NCBI GenBank assembly: GCA_008973525.1
Contig: WACJ01000040.1
Span: 124,001 to 188,000 of the forward strand
Source: Stenopsyche tienmushanensis
Taxonomy: Eukaryota > Arthropoda > Insecta > Trichoptera > Stenopsychidae
Reading direction: 5' to 3'
Length of the DNA stretch: 64,000 nt
Below, piece after piece: positions 10,501 through 24,100 of the stretch. Made by a program: the position numbers and the translations under genes. The notes beneath the pieces are model-generated. The model did no database searches. It had not been told where the DNA came from and saw only the letters and a list, made by a program, of their open reading frames with translations. Numbering within the stretch: position 1 is the stretch's first letter; each line of letters starts with the position of its first letter.

Positions 10501-11514
10501 AAATGCATCATTTACTATTGATTATGGCAAATGGCCAGGCTACCCGATGACTGTATTGATCTTATGCATTTTGCTGTCGTCATTTGTAAAGATCGGATGA
10601 AACAATGGGTTATATAAAAATATTGCGTCTTCAATTAATTACATACATGCTTCCATGCTCTTACGACGTCCCAATCTGATGATGGAAAACTTCATTGTTT
10701 CCGCATTTGTTGAGTTGTAAACATGAAAACATCGTATCGGGTGCTCAAAATGGATCCATATTTTGAATCGAATCCACATTATATTAAGTTATATAGGGAT
10801 TTTTGTAGGAAATTGAAGAAATATATAAGCCATGAAAATGTTTCTTTATAGTGACATCTGTATGAATGATTGCGAAAATTCTTATATAGAATTTGTATAT
10901 AGCATTTTCTTGTTGAAAATTAATTTCATAGATGCTCCACAGCACAAATCTAATATTAAAACAATGCCATATATATATATATTAATTTTCATAAATTTCC
11001 AATCGATTGCTCAATTATCTACCATGCACCGTAATAAGGTGGCTCTCATACGAACGATTGCCAATATGAATATTTTATAAGATATTCGTCTTTTTGAATA
11101 ATCGATTGCAATATAAAGCGTTTTTATGATGCTCAAAAACAGTTCCCTGGTGTGTCACCCAAGCGATATAGTTGATTTAGATTGGGTCAATTAAAACAAT
11201 AGCCCTAGGATTCGATCTAATTTTTTGATTATTTGAACAATATTACATGATCGTTGATTAGACCCGCTTATTTTATTAATATCATCATAGTGTACCCACA
11301 AACAGTCCACTGCAAAATTATAAGTCTCTTCAATATTCATTCATAGGAAGGGGTTACATCCATTTCGTTTGTATCATACATTCATCTCCTCATTCGCTCA
11401 ATATTGAAGATAGCATGACCTTCGAGTTCCATGAATTCGGAGGAAAAGTGAAGTCATACGGAATGCTTAAGTGCATCCTGGATTCACCCAATTGAGGGTG
11501 TCTCCCCGTCCCCG

Positions 11515-11980
11515 GCTGTAACAAGGGCGTGGCAAAGCAAGCGCCCGCCACGGGCGCAACTGGGCTTGGGGCGCAAAACACAGAATACCGACCCGGTCGA
11601 GATTTGCAAATGGTTTTTATTTTACTCGACCGTTACATGAACTAACATTGATTGACTCTGTCCATTTTTACAATATATACTAAGTTGTCATAAGCCCGCA
11701 ATAAAATAAAAACAACAATATTTTCGACCGATTGTAAAATTTAATCAGTCTTCTTTAGACAACTTTGTTTCATAATGAACGTTTGTAATCGTTCTGTAGA
11801 CATGTTCAGGTATGGCATCCGATCACGAGGCGCTCACTCATCATATCAGCTGTCTGAAAAGCGGACCGATTGGACATAGAAACCTTATGGCCACTCCGTC
11901 ACAAAATCATCAGTTTTTTTTAAACGGTAACCGCCATCTATACGTTAGGTCGGGCACTTTTGGGACTATCTTTGTATATT
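11515..11980 (-). mobile_element. Half copy of the long-inverted-arm element (B, R1, mariner-like end)
   Basis: In minus orientation the order is end sequence (about 11920-11975, containing the reverse complement of GTCCCAAAAGTGCCC), tail R1 (11735-11900) and repeat B (11520-11690). This equals one arm of the 3129-4760 element. The other arm is missing. It confirms that end, R1 and B travel as one unit. Confidence 0.7.
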
Positions 11981-11984
11981 AGTT

Positions 11985-12550
11985 AACTTTAAAAGTATGA
12001 AATGTTTGTTCGTATGTGATGCGCTGCCATACCGTTCGTCCGATTGCAATAAAACTTTGTCAACTTATTGTTAACACTTGCGGGAATAACATAGGCATAG
12101 TAAAAATATTGTTTGTGTACGCAGTTTGTTATGCGAGACGTGACATTGCAACGAATGCCGGGTAATCACTAGTATTATATATTTTATTTATATCTTAGAA
12201 TATTTATTCTGTTATAATGAATTAATATTCCCTGTGTATATATTATAATGAAATACAAATAAACAATCCCATGGCGACAGTCCGCTGCACCATAACAGAC
12301 CAAATATGAAATATGTAATGAGACCAGGTTATATTATAACATAAGACTCAAAATACTTAAATACTCATACAATTTGTGTGATTTATTTTGATAGTGACAT
12401 TAGGATTTCTGAATTAGAATTTGAGTATAAATAGAAAATAATTTAAAAAAAAAACTTGATTTTTGTTACTAAAACGGTATTTTTCATTTAAATACACAGT
12501 CCTCTGACATAGACAACAGTCTCCTGTATTGATTTTCCAGAAAATGTTCA
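11985..12550 (+). repeat. 565-base dispersed repeat, copy 1
   Basis: It is collinear with 20205-20770 over its whole length. Shared blocks are ATGCGCTGCCATACCGTTCA-like, AATAACATAGGCATAGTAAA, GTTTGTTATGCGAGACGTG, ATGCCGGGTAATCA, GCACCATAACAG and CAGTCCTCTG. The first 190 bases also occur, inverted, at 26913-27200 and twice in tandem at 57380-57610. The end ATGCCGGGTAATCACTAG with a preceding short hairpin recalls a Helitron 3' end, but homology between this copy and the one at 20 kb continues past CTAG, so the class stays open. 12550-12960 holds nothing I can name. Confidence 0.6.
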
Positions 12551-12975
12551 ATATATCCCAAAGCAATGGAAATATTTTTTATTCACTTGATCAGATTTTA
12601 TGAATATATAAACATAAAAGGGATGGTGAACATAAATAATATATTGCCGGTGTCATATTACAAGCTTTCATCCCTCATAACAATCGTCTATTATGGCGAG
12701 TCTCCGATAAACAACAAAGCATTCCTAAAATAGCCCACGTATACGTTATGCTTTAAGTCGCATGACATGCTATTTAATTGGTCTTCGACGGTATATATTA
12801 ACGATCCGTGGTGGTAGGGGGTGCAATTGTTAGTTACAGCCATCGATTGACACGGGGCTCGTTCCCATCATAAATATTCGTGTACAAACAATGACGTGGC
12901 CAGCGGTATTCCTAAACGACACATGTGACAATTCCCTCGGCTACAAAGTCGAGGTCATTTATCGGACCCACCCCT

Positions 12976-13040
12976 TATAAATATGGACTGTCTTCATGCA
13001 ATGGGTGGTTAGAAAGACATTATTCATCCAACGCAGTAAG
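12976..13040 (+). promoter_or_regulatory. TATA-type promoter-like site upstream of the WDSUB1-type gene
   Basis: TATAAATA at 12976 is followed by a short transcribed-looking stretch that ends in a good splice donor (CGCAGTAAGA, GT at 13037). It could be the first, non-coding exon of the WDSUB1-type gene, spliced to the candidate exon near 13501 or directly to 13849, or the start of a separate short transcript. This is inference from sequence layout only. Confidence 0.3.
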
Positions 13041-13517
13041 AATTTATTGTAGGCTATTATTTATCTATTCGTAGAGTTTATCTACGTACTATTCATGATT
13101 CATGTTTGTTTAATTAACAATATATGAATTAATATAAAGTATCCATCTATTGCTTTATCAGGATGCTTATCCTGTTAAAGTGATAGCAAATTCCAGGACT
13201 ATCATTTGGGCTATCGTACGAACATTGACGTCGGATGATCGATCGATCCAAGCCAATTTATATAATAATTTTATTCAAATACACATTTTAATGCTCTGAA
13301 ATACCGAATAGAGTATCTGATTATTCTGAATACATAATAGTATTTAACGTGCTGATTGTAACCCTGTATTTTAGCAAAATGTAATTAGAATAATTGCGTG
13401 TTTTATATTTAACGATATGCATTAATTAAAAGCATTGGCGATGTAAATGTATAAATATATTCATATACGATGCTTAATTTGTTTATTTTTTTTAAAGATC
13501 CACAAGAAACAACAGTC

Positions 13518-13562
13518 ATGGATCACCCGGACAAAGATTTACACAAGAAGAGTTTCAAAAAG
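13518..13562 (+). CDS. WDSUB1: Possible extra first coding exon of the WDSUB1-type gene
   Basis: After a T-rich stretch and AAAG, a frame opens at ATG 13518 (MDHPDKDLHKKSFKK) and ends at a good donor (AAGGTGTGT, GT at 13563). Joined to the acceptor at 13848, it runs in frame through TCKG into the methionine at 13861. If real, the protein starts 19 residues earlier. The acceptor is weak, so this may equally be 5' leader. Confidence 0.35.
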
Positions 13563-13860
13563 GTGTGTGTTTCTATGTAATTTGATTGTAAGAACATATT
13601 CTGATAAAATCATACGAGTCATATATATTTATTGTTAAATATATGATTCATTAATCATAAGAATATGATCATACATTTACATCTGAATTCGTTGCGGATA
13701 TTCAATACAAAAATATATATTGGGTGTAAACGCACTGTATCTGAAAATATCCGATTGATTGACGTGAACGTATAAATCGAGTGAAATCCAATATTTGTTC
13801 CATATCTGAATCGTATTCCCACATTAAGCGACATGGCTTATATTTCAGACCTGTAAAGGG

Positions 13861-16800
13861 ATGGGAGGACAGGTCGAAGAATTGCAAACACTCCAAGCGC
13901 ACACGAGCGATGTAACATCGTGCGATTTCGGACCAGATTGCATTCTTGCAACAGGTTCTTCGTACGTATTACTGGAACATTAATATAAATCAATTTTTCG
14001 TATACGTATTGATTCGATTTATATTTTAGCGATAAGACGGTTCGTCTTTGGGAGTGGAAACCCGGTCTGGGATACGTTGAAGTATCATTTTCTCCTCTCA
14101 AAGAGCATAAATATGGCATCACCTACATATCATTCTCACCGCAGGTAAATACAATGCAAATACAAAAAGAATAAATCAATAATAACTCATCAAAGCTCAA
14201 AAATATAATATACAATCAACGTAAATAGGGTACTATGTTAGCATCGGCCAGCAGAGATGGATGTACTATATTATGGAACGCTCGCAACGGTACAAGAATA
14301 CATAAATTCCCTCAAGTCAACGGAGATACGGTGAAAATTTGCAGGTATGTTAAATATTGAATAAACCATCATTAAAATAAATCAAATTAACGCGTCAATT
14401 ATTTTTGTAGATTTTCTTCCGATAGCTGCAATTTAGTAACGGGTGGTGATAACGGCGTTGTATGTATTTGGGATATTTTCAATCGGACCTTAGTGAGGTA
14501 TATAATATTTTCAGCTTGTATATAAGCATTTAAACATTTTTAATAATATGCATTCAATCAACAGGACAATAATACATCATGAAGATACGGTGCAAGGTCT
14601 CGCTTACACGATAGATTCGACTTTTCTTTTAACGACGTGTACTTTGGGCGTTATGAAGCTTTATTCGGTTACAGGTATTCGATAAAAAGCAAATATTTAA
14701 AACAAATTGCATCATTATATTAAATTATTATTGTTTTAAATGCAGAAATATGCGATACTACGATTCGAGATCCGACGCCTCTATTTTCTATAGACGACGC
14801 TCACGATCTAGGCGTCCTTTGCTGTGATTTTTCTAATCAAATTGAAACTGACGGTAATATAAATTAGCTTATTGCGACGACGACATGCAATTTTATTATG
14901 ATTTATTGATAAAATTTATTTTTTTAAACAAAGAAAATACTCTGACGTCGTGCTACACCGTGGCAACCGGCGGTAACGATCAATGCTTGAGACTGTGGCT
15001 CATTAAAAGTCGTCGAGAAGATAAAAGCACTAAATATCATACGACGATAAATATGTCCCTCGAAGTGAAAGACGCACATTCCTGCGGTATCACATGCGTT
15101 CGGTAAATATATCAATAACGCGTTAAAATATTTGGAATCAAATAACAAATTCAAATAAAATCCATATTTATTTCAAGATTCAATCAAACCGGTAACAGAT
15201 TAGTTACTTCGTCGTTGGATAAATGCATAAGAATCTGGAATAATACGGGAACATGTCTTCAAGTGCTCGATAGTCATAATAGATACGTGAATTGCGTCAG
15301 CTTCTCGCGTGATGGATTCATTCTTTCATCCGGTAATTGATGATTTTTTAACGTTTCCATATTACATTCACGGAATTTATATTAAATATTTGCAATAATT
15401 TCAGGTTCTAACGATCGAAGTGTAAAGATATGGGATCTCACCGGAGGCAATTTGAATATTGACGTCGAAATGACCAAACCGTGCAGCAAACATAGTCATT
15501 ATGGTTGCGGTGATCTTAGAGTGCGTCAACATCATAATATGTGCCGTTCTATCCAAAATCATATTATAACATAATATTTATCACAGGGCATATCTAACGT
15601 TCATGAAAACAACATGCTGCTAAATACTGATTCGGAAGAGAGTGAAGTCGTTAAGAAGCAATCCTTGGATAATCTACATTCGGCCGTTATTAACGCCGTT
15701 GAATTCAATACCGCCGGATTGATCGTTACGGGGAGCGGGTACGTCGACGATTTAAATCGATTCTCAAATTAAACGGCCGAAATATAAACATGCAATTTTA
15801 ATTTCAGCGATAAAACAATCTGTTTATTACAACAGGATTCGAATGAATCGTACACGTCTTTGGGAATATTAGGAAATCATCGTTATCAAGTCAATAACGT
15901 GACTTTCATCAGCGAAACGGTCGTTGCGTCGTGCTCATTAGACGGAATCATCGCCTTATGGAAGATCGGAAGCGTAATTCAAACGTTTATATTATTTTAA
16001 ACGGGATTTGATTTAAAGCTGAAGTCCTTTCGTGTATTTATTTCAGGATAATTCACGCCCGCTTCATACGTTTGCCAGATCGGCGGCCGGCGTAAAGTGT
16101 GTTAGGGTCGGCGGAATAAAAAATCATTTGATGGCGGCTTACGACGATGGAACTTCAGCGCTGTGGTCACTCGATCCCCTTTCGACGACGCCGATTGTGT
16201 AAATATAAAATTGTTTCCAAATATCCAAACGGATCACTCGTTCATTGTTCAATAATTGTAACGCATTTAAATTAGAATTTATCCGGAACACATCGACGCT
16301 GCCACCAGTTGTGCGTTAATCGGAAGATTAGCTTGTTCTGCGTCTCACAACGGTGACTTTAGACTCTATCAGATTCCCACCGACAATAATATATACGATA
16401 GCGAGCCCGTCTATATGCAGGAAGCGCACGATCTCGGTATAATAATTAGTTTTAGGCATTGATCATGTGCTTAATCTATGATTTGTACTGATGACGGATT
16501 TATTTTAGGCGTTCAAAGTATTGATTTTGCATCCAATCACAATGATTTACCGCTTCAAATCCCCGATGATATGCTATGTTATCTTTTGGGCACGGCCGGA
16601 AATGATTGTTATGCAAGAATATGGAAAATTTTAATACCGAAGGTGATATTTATCGCTCTTAAATTGCATTAAAATTTAACAACGTCGATTATAAATATGT
16701 TCTTTATATTAAACAGGAGGGAGACGTTACGAATAGAGTGACTTGTATGGAATGGAGGCTATTTTCAGGGCACGGAAGTAGTCTAACGTGTATAAGATTT

Positions 16801-17823
16801 CCGCCAGCACGGAGTGATTTAATATGTACCACTTCTACAGATATGCAAGCTAGGTATTTTATAATATATTTGAAATATATACAATATAAATATATGTATT
16901 TAAAATGCATATTTTTTTAAATAGGATATGGTCAGTATATTCCGGACAATGTTTACATGTGCTCGAACATAGTGCGCTTGTAGCGAGTTGTTCGTTCAGT
17001 AGAAATTGTGAACTTCTCACTACTGGTTGTTTGGAAGGCCAACTTTCATTTTGGAGATTACCCAATCAATTGGTGAATATTTTTGCATTATAAATATAAT
17101 TTAACGTCGATTTATAAACTATATTTGGCATTTTTATTGCAGATTTACGATAACAGTCTAGTTAAATTGGTGCGTTCAAATACAAAAACAGTCAGCGAAT
17201 GGAGTACGAATGATATTATACAGTTTTTAAAAGACGCTGCCGGTCAAGGAAAAGACGCCACAGTTCTGAATCCCGTTATCGTTAAAGTTTTCACAAACGA
17301 AGTCACGGGAAAACATTTATATTGTTCGTCCGAGGACGATCTTTTCAATATGATTGCCATAAGTATGATTTTATAAACGGATATTATATTTGGCGATGAT
17401 ATTAAAATATTTAATGGACGTTTGCTTTAAGATCCACGAGATAAAAACGAGTTGATCCAATATCTCGTCGAAGAAATTCGTTGGCTCCGTCGTCCATCCA
17501 CGCAAAATATATCGATCAATAACGATAACGTCCCACATGAATTCCTATGTCCGATTACGCATGACATCATGAAAGATCCTGTCAAATGTTCCGATGGATT
17601 CACGTACGAAAGACGCGCGTTGAATGAATGGTTTTTAAGCGGAGGTAAATTCACAAATTAAATTAATACGGACGTTACATACGTATATGATCTATTTACG
17701 ATGTTAATTTCAGGCAAATATATATCACCGATGACCAATCAGACGCTTTATAACAGCGAATTGACGCCGAATAAGGAGCTTAAAAAGGAAATCCGGAAAT
17801 TTATATTGGAAAACATGGAATAA
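13861..17823 (+). CDS. WDSUB1: WD repeat, SAM and U-box protein (WDSUB1-type), 19 exons
   Basis: This is a probable E3 ubiquitin ligase: the U-box recruits an E2 enzyme and the WD repeats bind partners. Exons: 13861-13961, 14030-14144, 14229-14344, 14411-14497, 14565-14674, 14746-14853, 14934-15102, 15178-15332, 15405-15520, 15587-15738, 15808-15973, 16047-16198, 16276-16436, 16509-16642, 16717-16853, 16925-17072, 17143-17362, 17432-17644 and 17714-17823. All junctions keep the frame and total 2670 bases (889 residues). I count fourteen WD repeats (residues about 8-709), a SAM domain (about 720-803) and a C-terminal U-box (about 816-889, EFLCPITHDIMKDPVKCSDG). Vertebrate WDSUB1 has about 476 residues and one seven-bladed propeller, so this protein carries two. 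The start used here follows an acceptor at 13848. An in-frame upstream exon (13518-13562) could add a short N-terminus. Confidence 0.92.
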
Positions 17824-17971
17824 TACACGCTTTATTATATTACGTAGGTCTTGGATGCATATTTATTTTTTAGCTTACGTTTTAAAGCATGTGTATATCA
17901 TTTACAACGTGTATTTCGTCGACGTTTGCTTCTGGATGGATTAACATCGTGGCGCTTTATAAAAACCGTTG

Positions 17972-17977
17972 AATAAA
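17972..17977 (+). terminator. Polyadenylation signal of the WDSUB1-type gene
   Basis: AATAAA lies about 150 bases after the stop codon at 17821-17823. It is the first canonical signal downstream and gives a short 3' untranslated region. A second AATAAA-like site follows in the AT-rich region after 18040. Confidence 0.5.
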
Positions 17978-17979
17978 AA

Positions 17980-20900
17980 TGAAAAAGAGTTGTTTCAATA
18001 TATATTTATGTGATCTAATAATAACATCATATTTAAAATAAAAGTATAAATTTGTTATTAAGACATAATATTTATTTACCATAATCACAGCGAGCCTTCC
18101 GTCTCTACAACAATATATGACATACAAATGAAGCTATATATATATATTTATATATATCTCTAAGCATTCCATAAATTAAATATGTAACGTCTTTTTATAT
18201 GGGTTCGTTATGATCCGTACTTATAATTTAACATTCAACATTAAGCTTATAATCGTAGCTAACCCATATACGCAAGCATTACACACACACACGCGTACGT
18301 ATGAGTTTAATAAAAAAAGCCAAATATTGGCTACAAACGATTACAATTATCTAATATTGTTTTCATTCACAATAGTTTAATAATACAATCAACATTTCTA
18401 TACAAATATAAAGCACAAATTCCTAATTAAAATTTGTCTATACATAAATTATATATTTTTATCGGAACGTTCGACTATTCAACGATTCATTTATTCACCC
18501 TAATAAGGCAAAATATGAAGCTTTCCGAGTGGCATGTCGATATTACTCAGCCGCGTGAGACTCCATTGCTCCATTCCTTTGATCGTTTAAATCAATAACT
18601 TTGATATTGTTAAATGATCGACTATCGGACTCCCGATGATATTTAAAAAATGATTTCGAGACCAAAAATAACTCCAGATTGTGTATTATCGAGTGTCGAT
18701 ATGATCCAAATGCATGTTATACTAATCATTAATAATAATGTAAATTTGGTGTTTCATTTTATCATTGTTTAGAGTAATATTCAGGGGCATCGGAAAATAA
18801 AACTGTTATGTACGGATCAAATATTTAAATCGTCGTTCATTTCTGATACCCCGTAATATAGGGTCATCCGAATGTGACGCTAAATGATCAATTGTGGCCG
18901 TAAAATGTCACTCAATCTCCCAAAATGCACAACAAATGGTAACTATTTTTGGATGTAGACATCTCTTCTGAATAATAGAGGACACTCGAATGACCCCGTA
19001 TTTAGTAACGATCTGAAATCTAATTAACTGCATACACAAATATCTTTCCATATGGACGGAAGCTATTGTAAAATAGGCATCTGCTTCAATAAATTGATTT
19101 TAAGAATACAAACAATACAAATTATATAATACATCGAGTTTGAAATTCGCTATTGATTATCACTATCTAAAAGTATAATCGTTACGTCTATAGATAAGTA
19201 ATATTTATTATTGTAACTTTTCCATTTAGTAGTAATAGTTTAATTGTTCTCTTTCTAAACGAATATAGGAAACGATCCGATGTTAAATAAAGGATTTATT
19301 CATTTTATAACGAGGAATTAAATCAAAATCATACAGACGACGCTCATTTTGAATGTTTTTCATATCGATAAAAATGTCCGGATATAAGAGCTAAGCGATC
19401 TGTATTCAAATTTACATGTCTATAAATGTTGATTTCAAAACAATAACAGATTCGTTATATATAGAAAATGATATGCGTCTGCTTCATATATATTGTAATA
19501 TAACAAAATTACTTAGACGGTACGATTCAAATTCACATTGAGTTTCTATCACTATAAACATATAGTCAACCACATCTTTAATAATTTACTTATCGTTTAT
19601 GACTTTCAAATCGAAAATATTTTTTTCACTAGCTTCACTAGTACATTTCTATGTCCTAAAACTCTAAGACACAATATCTAAGCGTTTTTGTTTGAAGGAG
19701 CAATAGCTATTAACAGCGGACGAATCAATGTTGGACTTCAATTATACGTAATTAGCATTAAATATTAAAACACATTTAACCGTCGACACATCCTTCAATA
19801 ATACATTTAACCTTTTAAAATACGAAAGATATATTTCTTACGAGTGTCCCTTAAATATTATAAGTTCATTTGGAAAAGGTATTCTCATCGTAATTTAGAA
19901 TTTGTCCGTAAATTTATGACTTCGGCACGCGTTTCGTATGAAATATGTAGAAATGCACACTCAAATACATTAAATAAATTAAAATATACGTCTAATAGAT
20001 TATTTCTTTTCGAATATATATAAACATAATATATATGTACGTTTCTCAGTAAATCCATTTAAATTAAATTTATTTTATAAAATATGTTTTTATAATGCGA
20101 TATAATAGCTTTAGATCAATTTAATTAAATAGGAATCAATCAAATTATTCGATTATTTGAACAATAGTCATTATTCAATTATTTTTTAGTTCATTTTCTA
20201 ATATAAAAAAATTAATCTTTGTTTGTTCGTATTTAATGCGCTGCTATACCGTTCATCCGATTGCGATAAAACTTTATAAACTTATTGTTTAGACTTGCAG
20301 AAATAACATAGGCATAGTAAAAATATTGTTTATGTACGCAGTTTGTTATGCGAGACGTGGAAGTGCAACACATGCCGGGTAATCATTAGAATTATATCTT
20401 AAAAATCGTTATAATAGATGAATATTTCCTATGTGTATAGTAAAATAACATAACTTAATTATATTTTGTACTACATTCCGATGAAATTCAATTAAACAGT
20501 CCCTCGGCTATAGTCCCATGCACCATAACAGGCCAAATGCAGGGAATACAGCATGATAAAATCCCAACATTTAGATTTGATCAAGATAATGTGGCAAATG
20601 TTGCAATAGACCAGGTGATAAAGAAACTCCCTAATCCAAATATACTTTAAATGTGATAATAAGTGTAATTTATTTTTAAAAACATTAACTTCTGCCATCA
20701 AAACTGTAAAAGTACCTTGATATAGACAGTCCTCTGTATCGAGTTTTTACTGAGAAACGTCCATACATATATAAATAATAATCGGCTCAATTCGTTAAAA
20801 ATAATAGCGCTAAACGTACGCATAACATAAATGCTTTGAATAATATTTACGGCCGACAAGCGTTGGGACGTTCACGAATACGTTCTTAATATTCTCTTAT

Positions 20901-21105
20901 AAATTATGACTATTCTCTTGAACCCTCATATTTTAAAGCTGGTAAAAAATACACACGGACATTTAGACATGCCCACGAATGCTAATCAATTTAAACATAT
21001 AAAAAAGCTTGTCTTCTCTATGATTTAAAAATAACGTTAAATCTCTAACTATGTTTAATGAATTTTATTTGGCACTTCACGCCTGATAATTGTATGATAT
21101 TCGTG
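17980..21105. other. Non-coding stretch between two convergent genes
   Basis: No supportable reading frame is present. It lies downstream of both the WDSUB1-type gene (+) and the diacylglycerol kinase (-). Much of it may be 3' untranslated region of the kinase, since long AT-rich trailers are common in signalling genes. It contains an (AC)n run near 18282, (TA)n runs near 18140, and the second copy of the 565-base repeat at 20205-20770. Confidence 0.5.
20205..20770 (+). repeat. 565-base dispersed repeat, copy 2
   Basis: It has the same order of blocks as 11985-12550, including GTTTGTTATGCGAGACGTG, CATGCCGGGTAATCA, CCATAACAGGCCAAAT and ACAGTCCTCTGT. The two copies differ by many point changes and small indels, so they are old. 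The open frame at 20492-20701 (-) lies inside it and is not a gene. Confidence 0.6.
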
Positions 21106-24100
21106 CTAACACTTCGGAAAGAATCGCAGGAAGCTTTTACTCCGCTCGGGCGGCGGAGCCATCAGCATCGGTACTTGATTCTTGTGAGTTATGATGATCT
21201 GCAAAATGATAAATCGACAAATTAGAACACGTCGATAATCCGTCTATATAAATTACACGATCGTGATTTACTTGGCACGGGGGTTGCATCCATGGTTCGC
21301 CGTCTATTTGCATCGGTAAAGTCTTTCTCGTTACGATCGTGATCGATTTGCACTGCGCCAGTCTCTGACCCGATGATCTCAAGCCTTAAATTTCAATAGA
21401 TTCATAAATCATTGCTATCAGCGATGATTTGATACGGAAATCATAATACGTACCTGTTCTGACTTGACCCATATGTAAACAATTTTCTAATCCGACCACT
21501 TCTATCAATTTATCTCCGATATCTTGAACAATGAAATAATTTGTAATTTAATTGATTCGATTAATGTATTTTGTCGTTGCGTTAATATACCTTGACTTGC
21601 TTGCGCTAATGTTACGGCTTGACTTTGACCGGCGCGCGATCTAGAGCGTGGTCTACGCGGTGGAGGATCTCCCCAAAGATTTGAACCGCCGTGAGCGAAT
21701 GGAATGTTTAAAAGAGCGATGCCTTGAAGTCTGGAGCCCTTTGATAGATCCAAAGAAACGCCATCACACTGAAATAATATAGCGATTGATGAAACATAAT
21801 AAAATATCGGACGTTAAATATTTAGATAGCCCGTTTTCGCAAGTACCACTATATCAATATGTTCTTGCAGATTTTTACACGATGCTGCAAACTGTTCCGT
21901 CGTGGCATATTCAAAATACCAGAGCTTATTTTTCATTCTGGAGCTGAATTTGTCGGGATTCTTCTCTCGCTCCACGTGAAATTTTACGCATATGGCGGCG
22001 TCCTATAAGAAATAATTCAATTAAAGCGTCCGATTTGCATTTAAAATACACACAACAAACATTTAGACTTACCACGCCGATAGAAAAATAGTTATTTATT
22101 ATATTATATGGAGCCGCTGAAGGTGCGGGACATGAGCCTGATGGAGTTGATGGCAAATCACTCTATAATTAATTAAAATATTTATATATTTACAGCAAAA
22201 ATGATTTCAATTCGATTAAAATCGGTTCATACTAACAGAGCCACTCGTCACGACTTCTATTTGCCATCTATCCATCATAACGGTGCTTGATTTTTGGATC
22301 CTGTCTAATACTTTATGCAGGGATTCTCCTTCGTATCTGTTTAAAATAATAATTCAATATTGAATCAATCGGTAGATTTATAGAATAAACATAATAGATT
22401 TATACGCACCCTCCGCCCCATCTCAAACAACGAGCTAAATCATTTCCAGTCCCTAAAGGTATAACACCGACTGCAGGTTGTATTTCTAATAGTGTTTTAT
22501 CTGTGTAATTTAAATGAGCAATATATTTGTATTAAATACTTTGGTTAAAGAATTTCGGTTATAAAATAATTTACCCATTGTTTCTAAGACCCATCCGACG
22601 GTGCCGTCACCACCGCAGCATATAACTCTGAAGTTTTGCACGTCTTTAAACATCGCCAGTCCTGTAATGATTAAAATGATTTATGTATTTTATTGCATTT
22701 ATGTTATTTAAACTGAATCTGTGATAAATACCTTGCGTTGGTCCGCCTTTACTAAGATCGTGCACTTGACGTGGATTGAGAATGTATTGAAATTTTCGCA
22801 TTAAACGTGCTCCCTGTCGGCCACCGCTTTTAGGATTCACAAAAACTAATAGTGGACAACATCCTTGAGGCATAGAACACACCTGGAAGGTAGACGGTGA
22901 TGGGCGAAGAGCCGACGTTGTTGCACCACTCAACGGCATGGAACTCGATGATACCATATTGCAGGAAACCTTAAATATTATCAATATTTTAAGAGTTGTT
23001 TAATGTGTTTAAGTATTTAAAACAATGCTAAATAATTTATACTTCAGATGGTGTCGGAGGGGGTAGAGAGCGTTGTCTATCGAGTACTCGTGGACATAAC
23101 GTACTCGGTGGTAAAACGTGAACGGAATGCGGTCCCAATGAACATTCATTTTTTATACCGCCACAGCAACGATTATGAACCTAATGATAAATTTAAATCT
23201 ATTATATATTATTTATATATATATTTATGAATTATATATGTAAATAAATGTGTATCTTACTAATATTTGGCACCATCTACAACGCATGCCTGATATGCCA
23301 TTGATCCCTTTAACGGGTGCTCTGCAAGCGTGCACATCGACCCCGACAATTGCCTTCCACCCAATGATGTCGAGCAGCGAGAGTCGATCCACCAGGACCA
23401 CCGACACCTCCGCTTCTTACTCCTGCATGCGTTTGAATGCAATTCGAAGGCGCTCGTTGAACGCAACGTTCGTGCACGGTATACTTGCAAAATATGCAAC
23501 AGAGGCCTTTCTTTCCTAAGCCGACGAGCTTACTGAGACACAGATTACAATAGGCCGGTCGGCTAAAATGTTTTAGCCTCCATGCGTGTTCGCCATCACC
23601 CGCTACACTAGTATCCAGTCCCAATAACACTAACAATGGAATCGTCGTCAATCCCCCTCGTTTCCATTCTTCTAATGAAACCGTCCCGTCTGCATCATAA
23701 TCAATCTCCACCATCATTTCTTTTAAAATCTACATAAATATAACGCATTTAATTAATCATCATAGTTAAAATACACGTTAAATTCAATCAATAAAACGAT
23801 ACATACGGGTCTTAATTCGGATACGTCCCATCCCAAATATTCAGCAACGGCCATCATCTGATTAACAATGCAGTCCATCTCGTTTGTATCGAGGACACCA
23901 TTGCCGTCGGTATCATAAAGTCTGAACATAACTAAAGGAAATATTAATATAAACATATTTAAACTTCTAAATATGAACAAACGTCGACGTCACTTCAAAA
24001 TTTAAATACCGATGAAACTGCAAATTTGTTACAGATATATAGTCTAATGCTTGTTTTAAAACAATTTTTAAGCCTGTCGATCATTTTATAAAAAGGCTCT

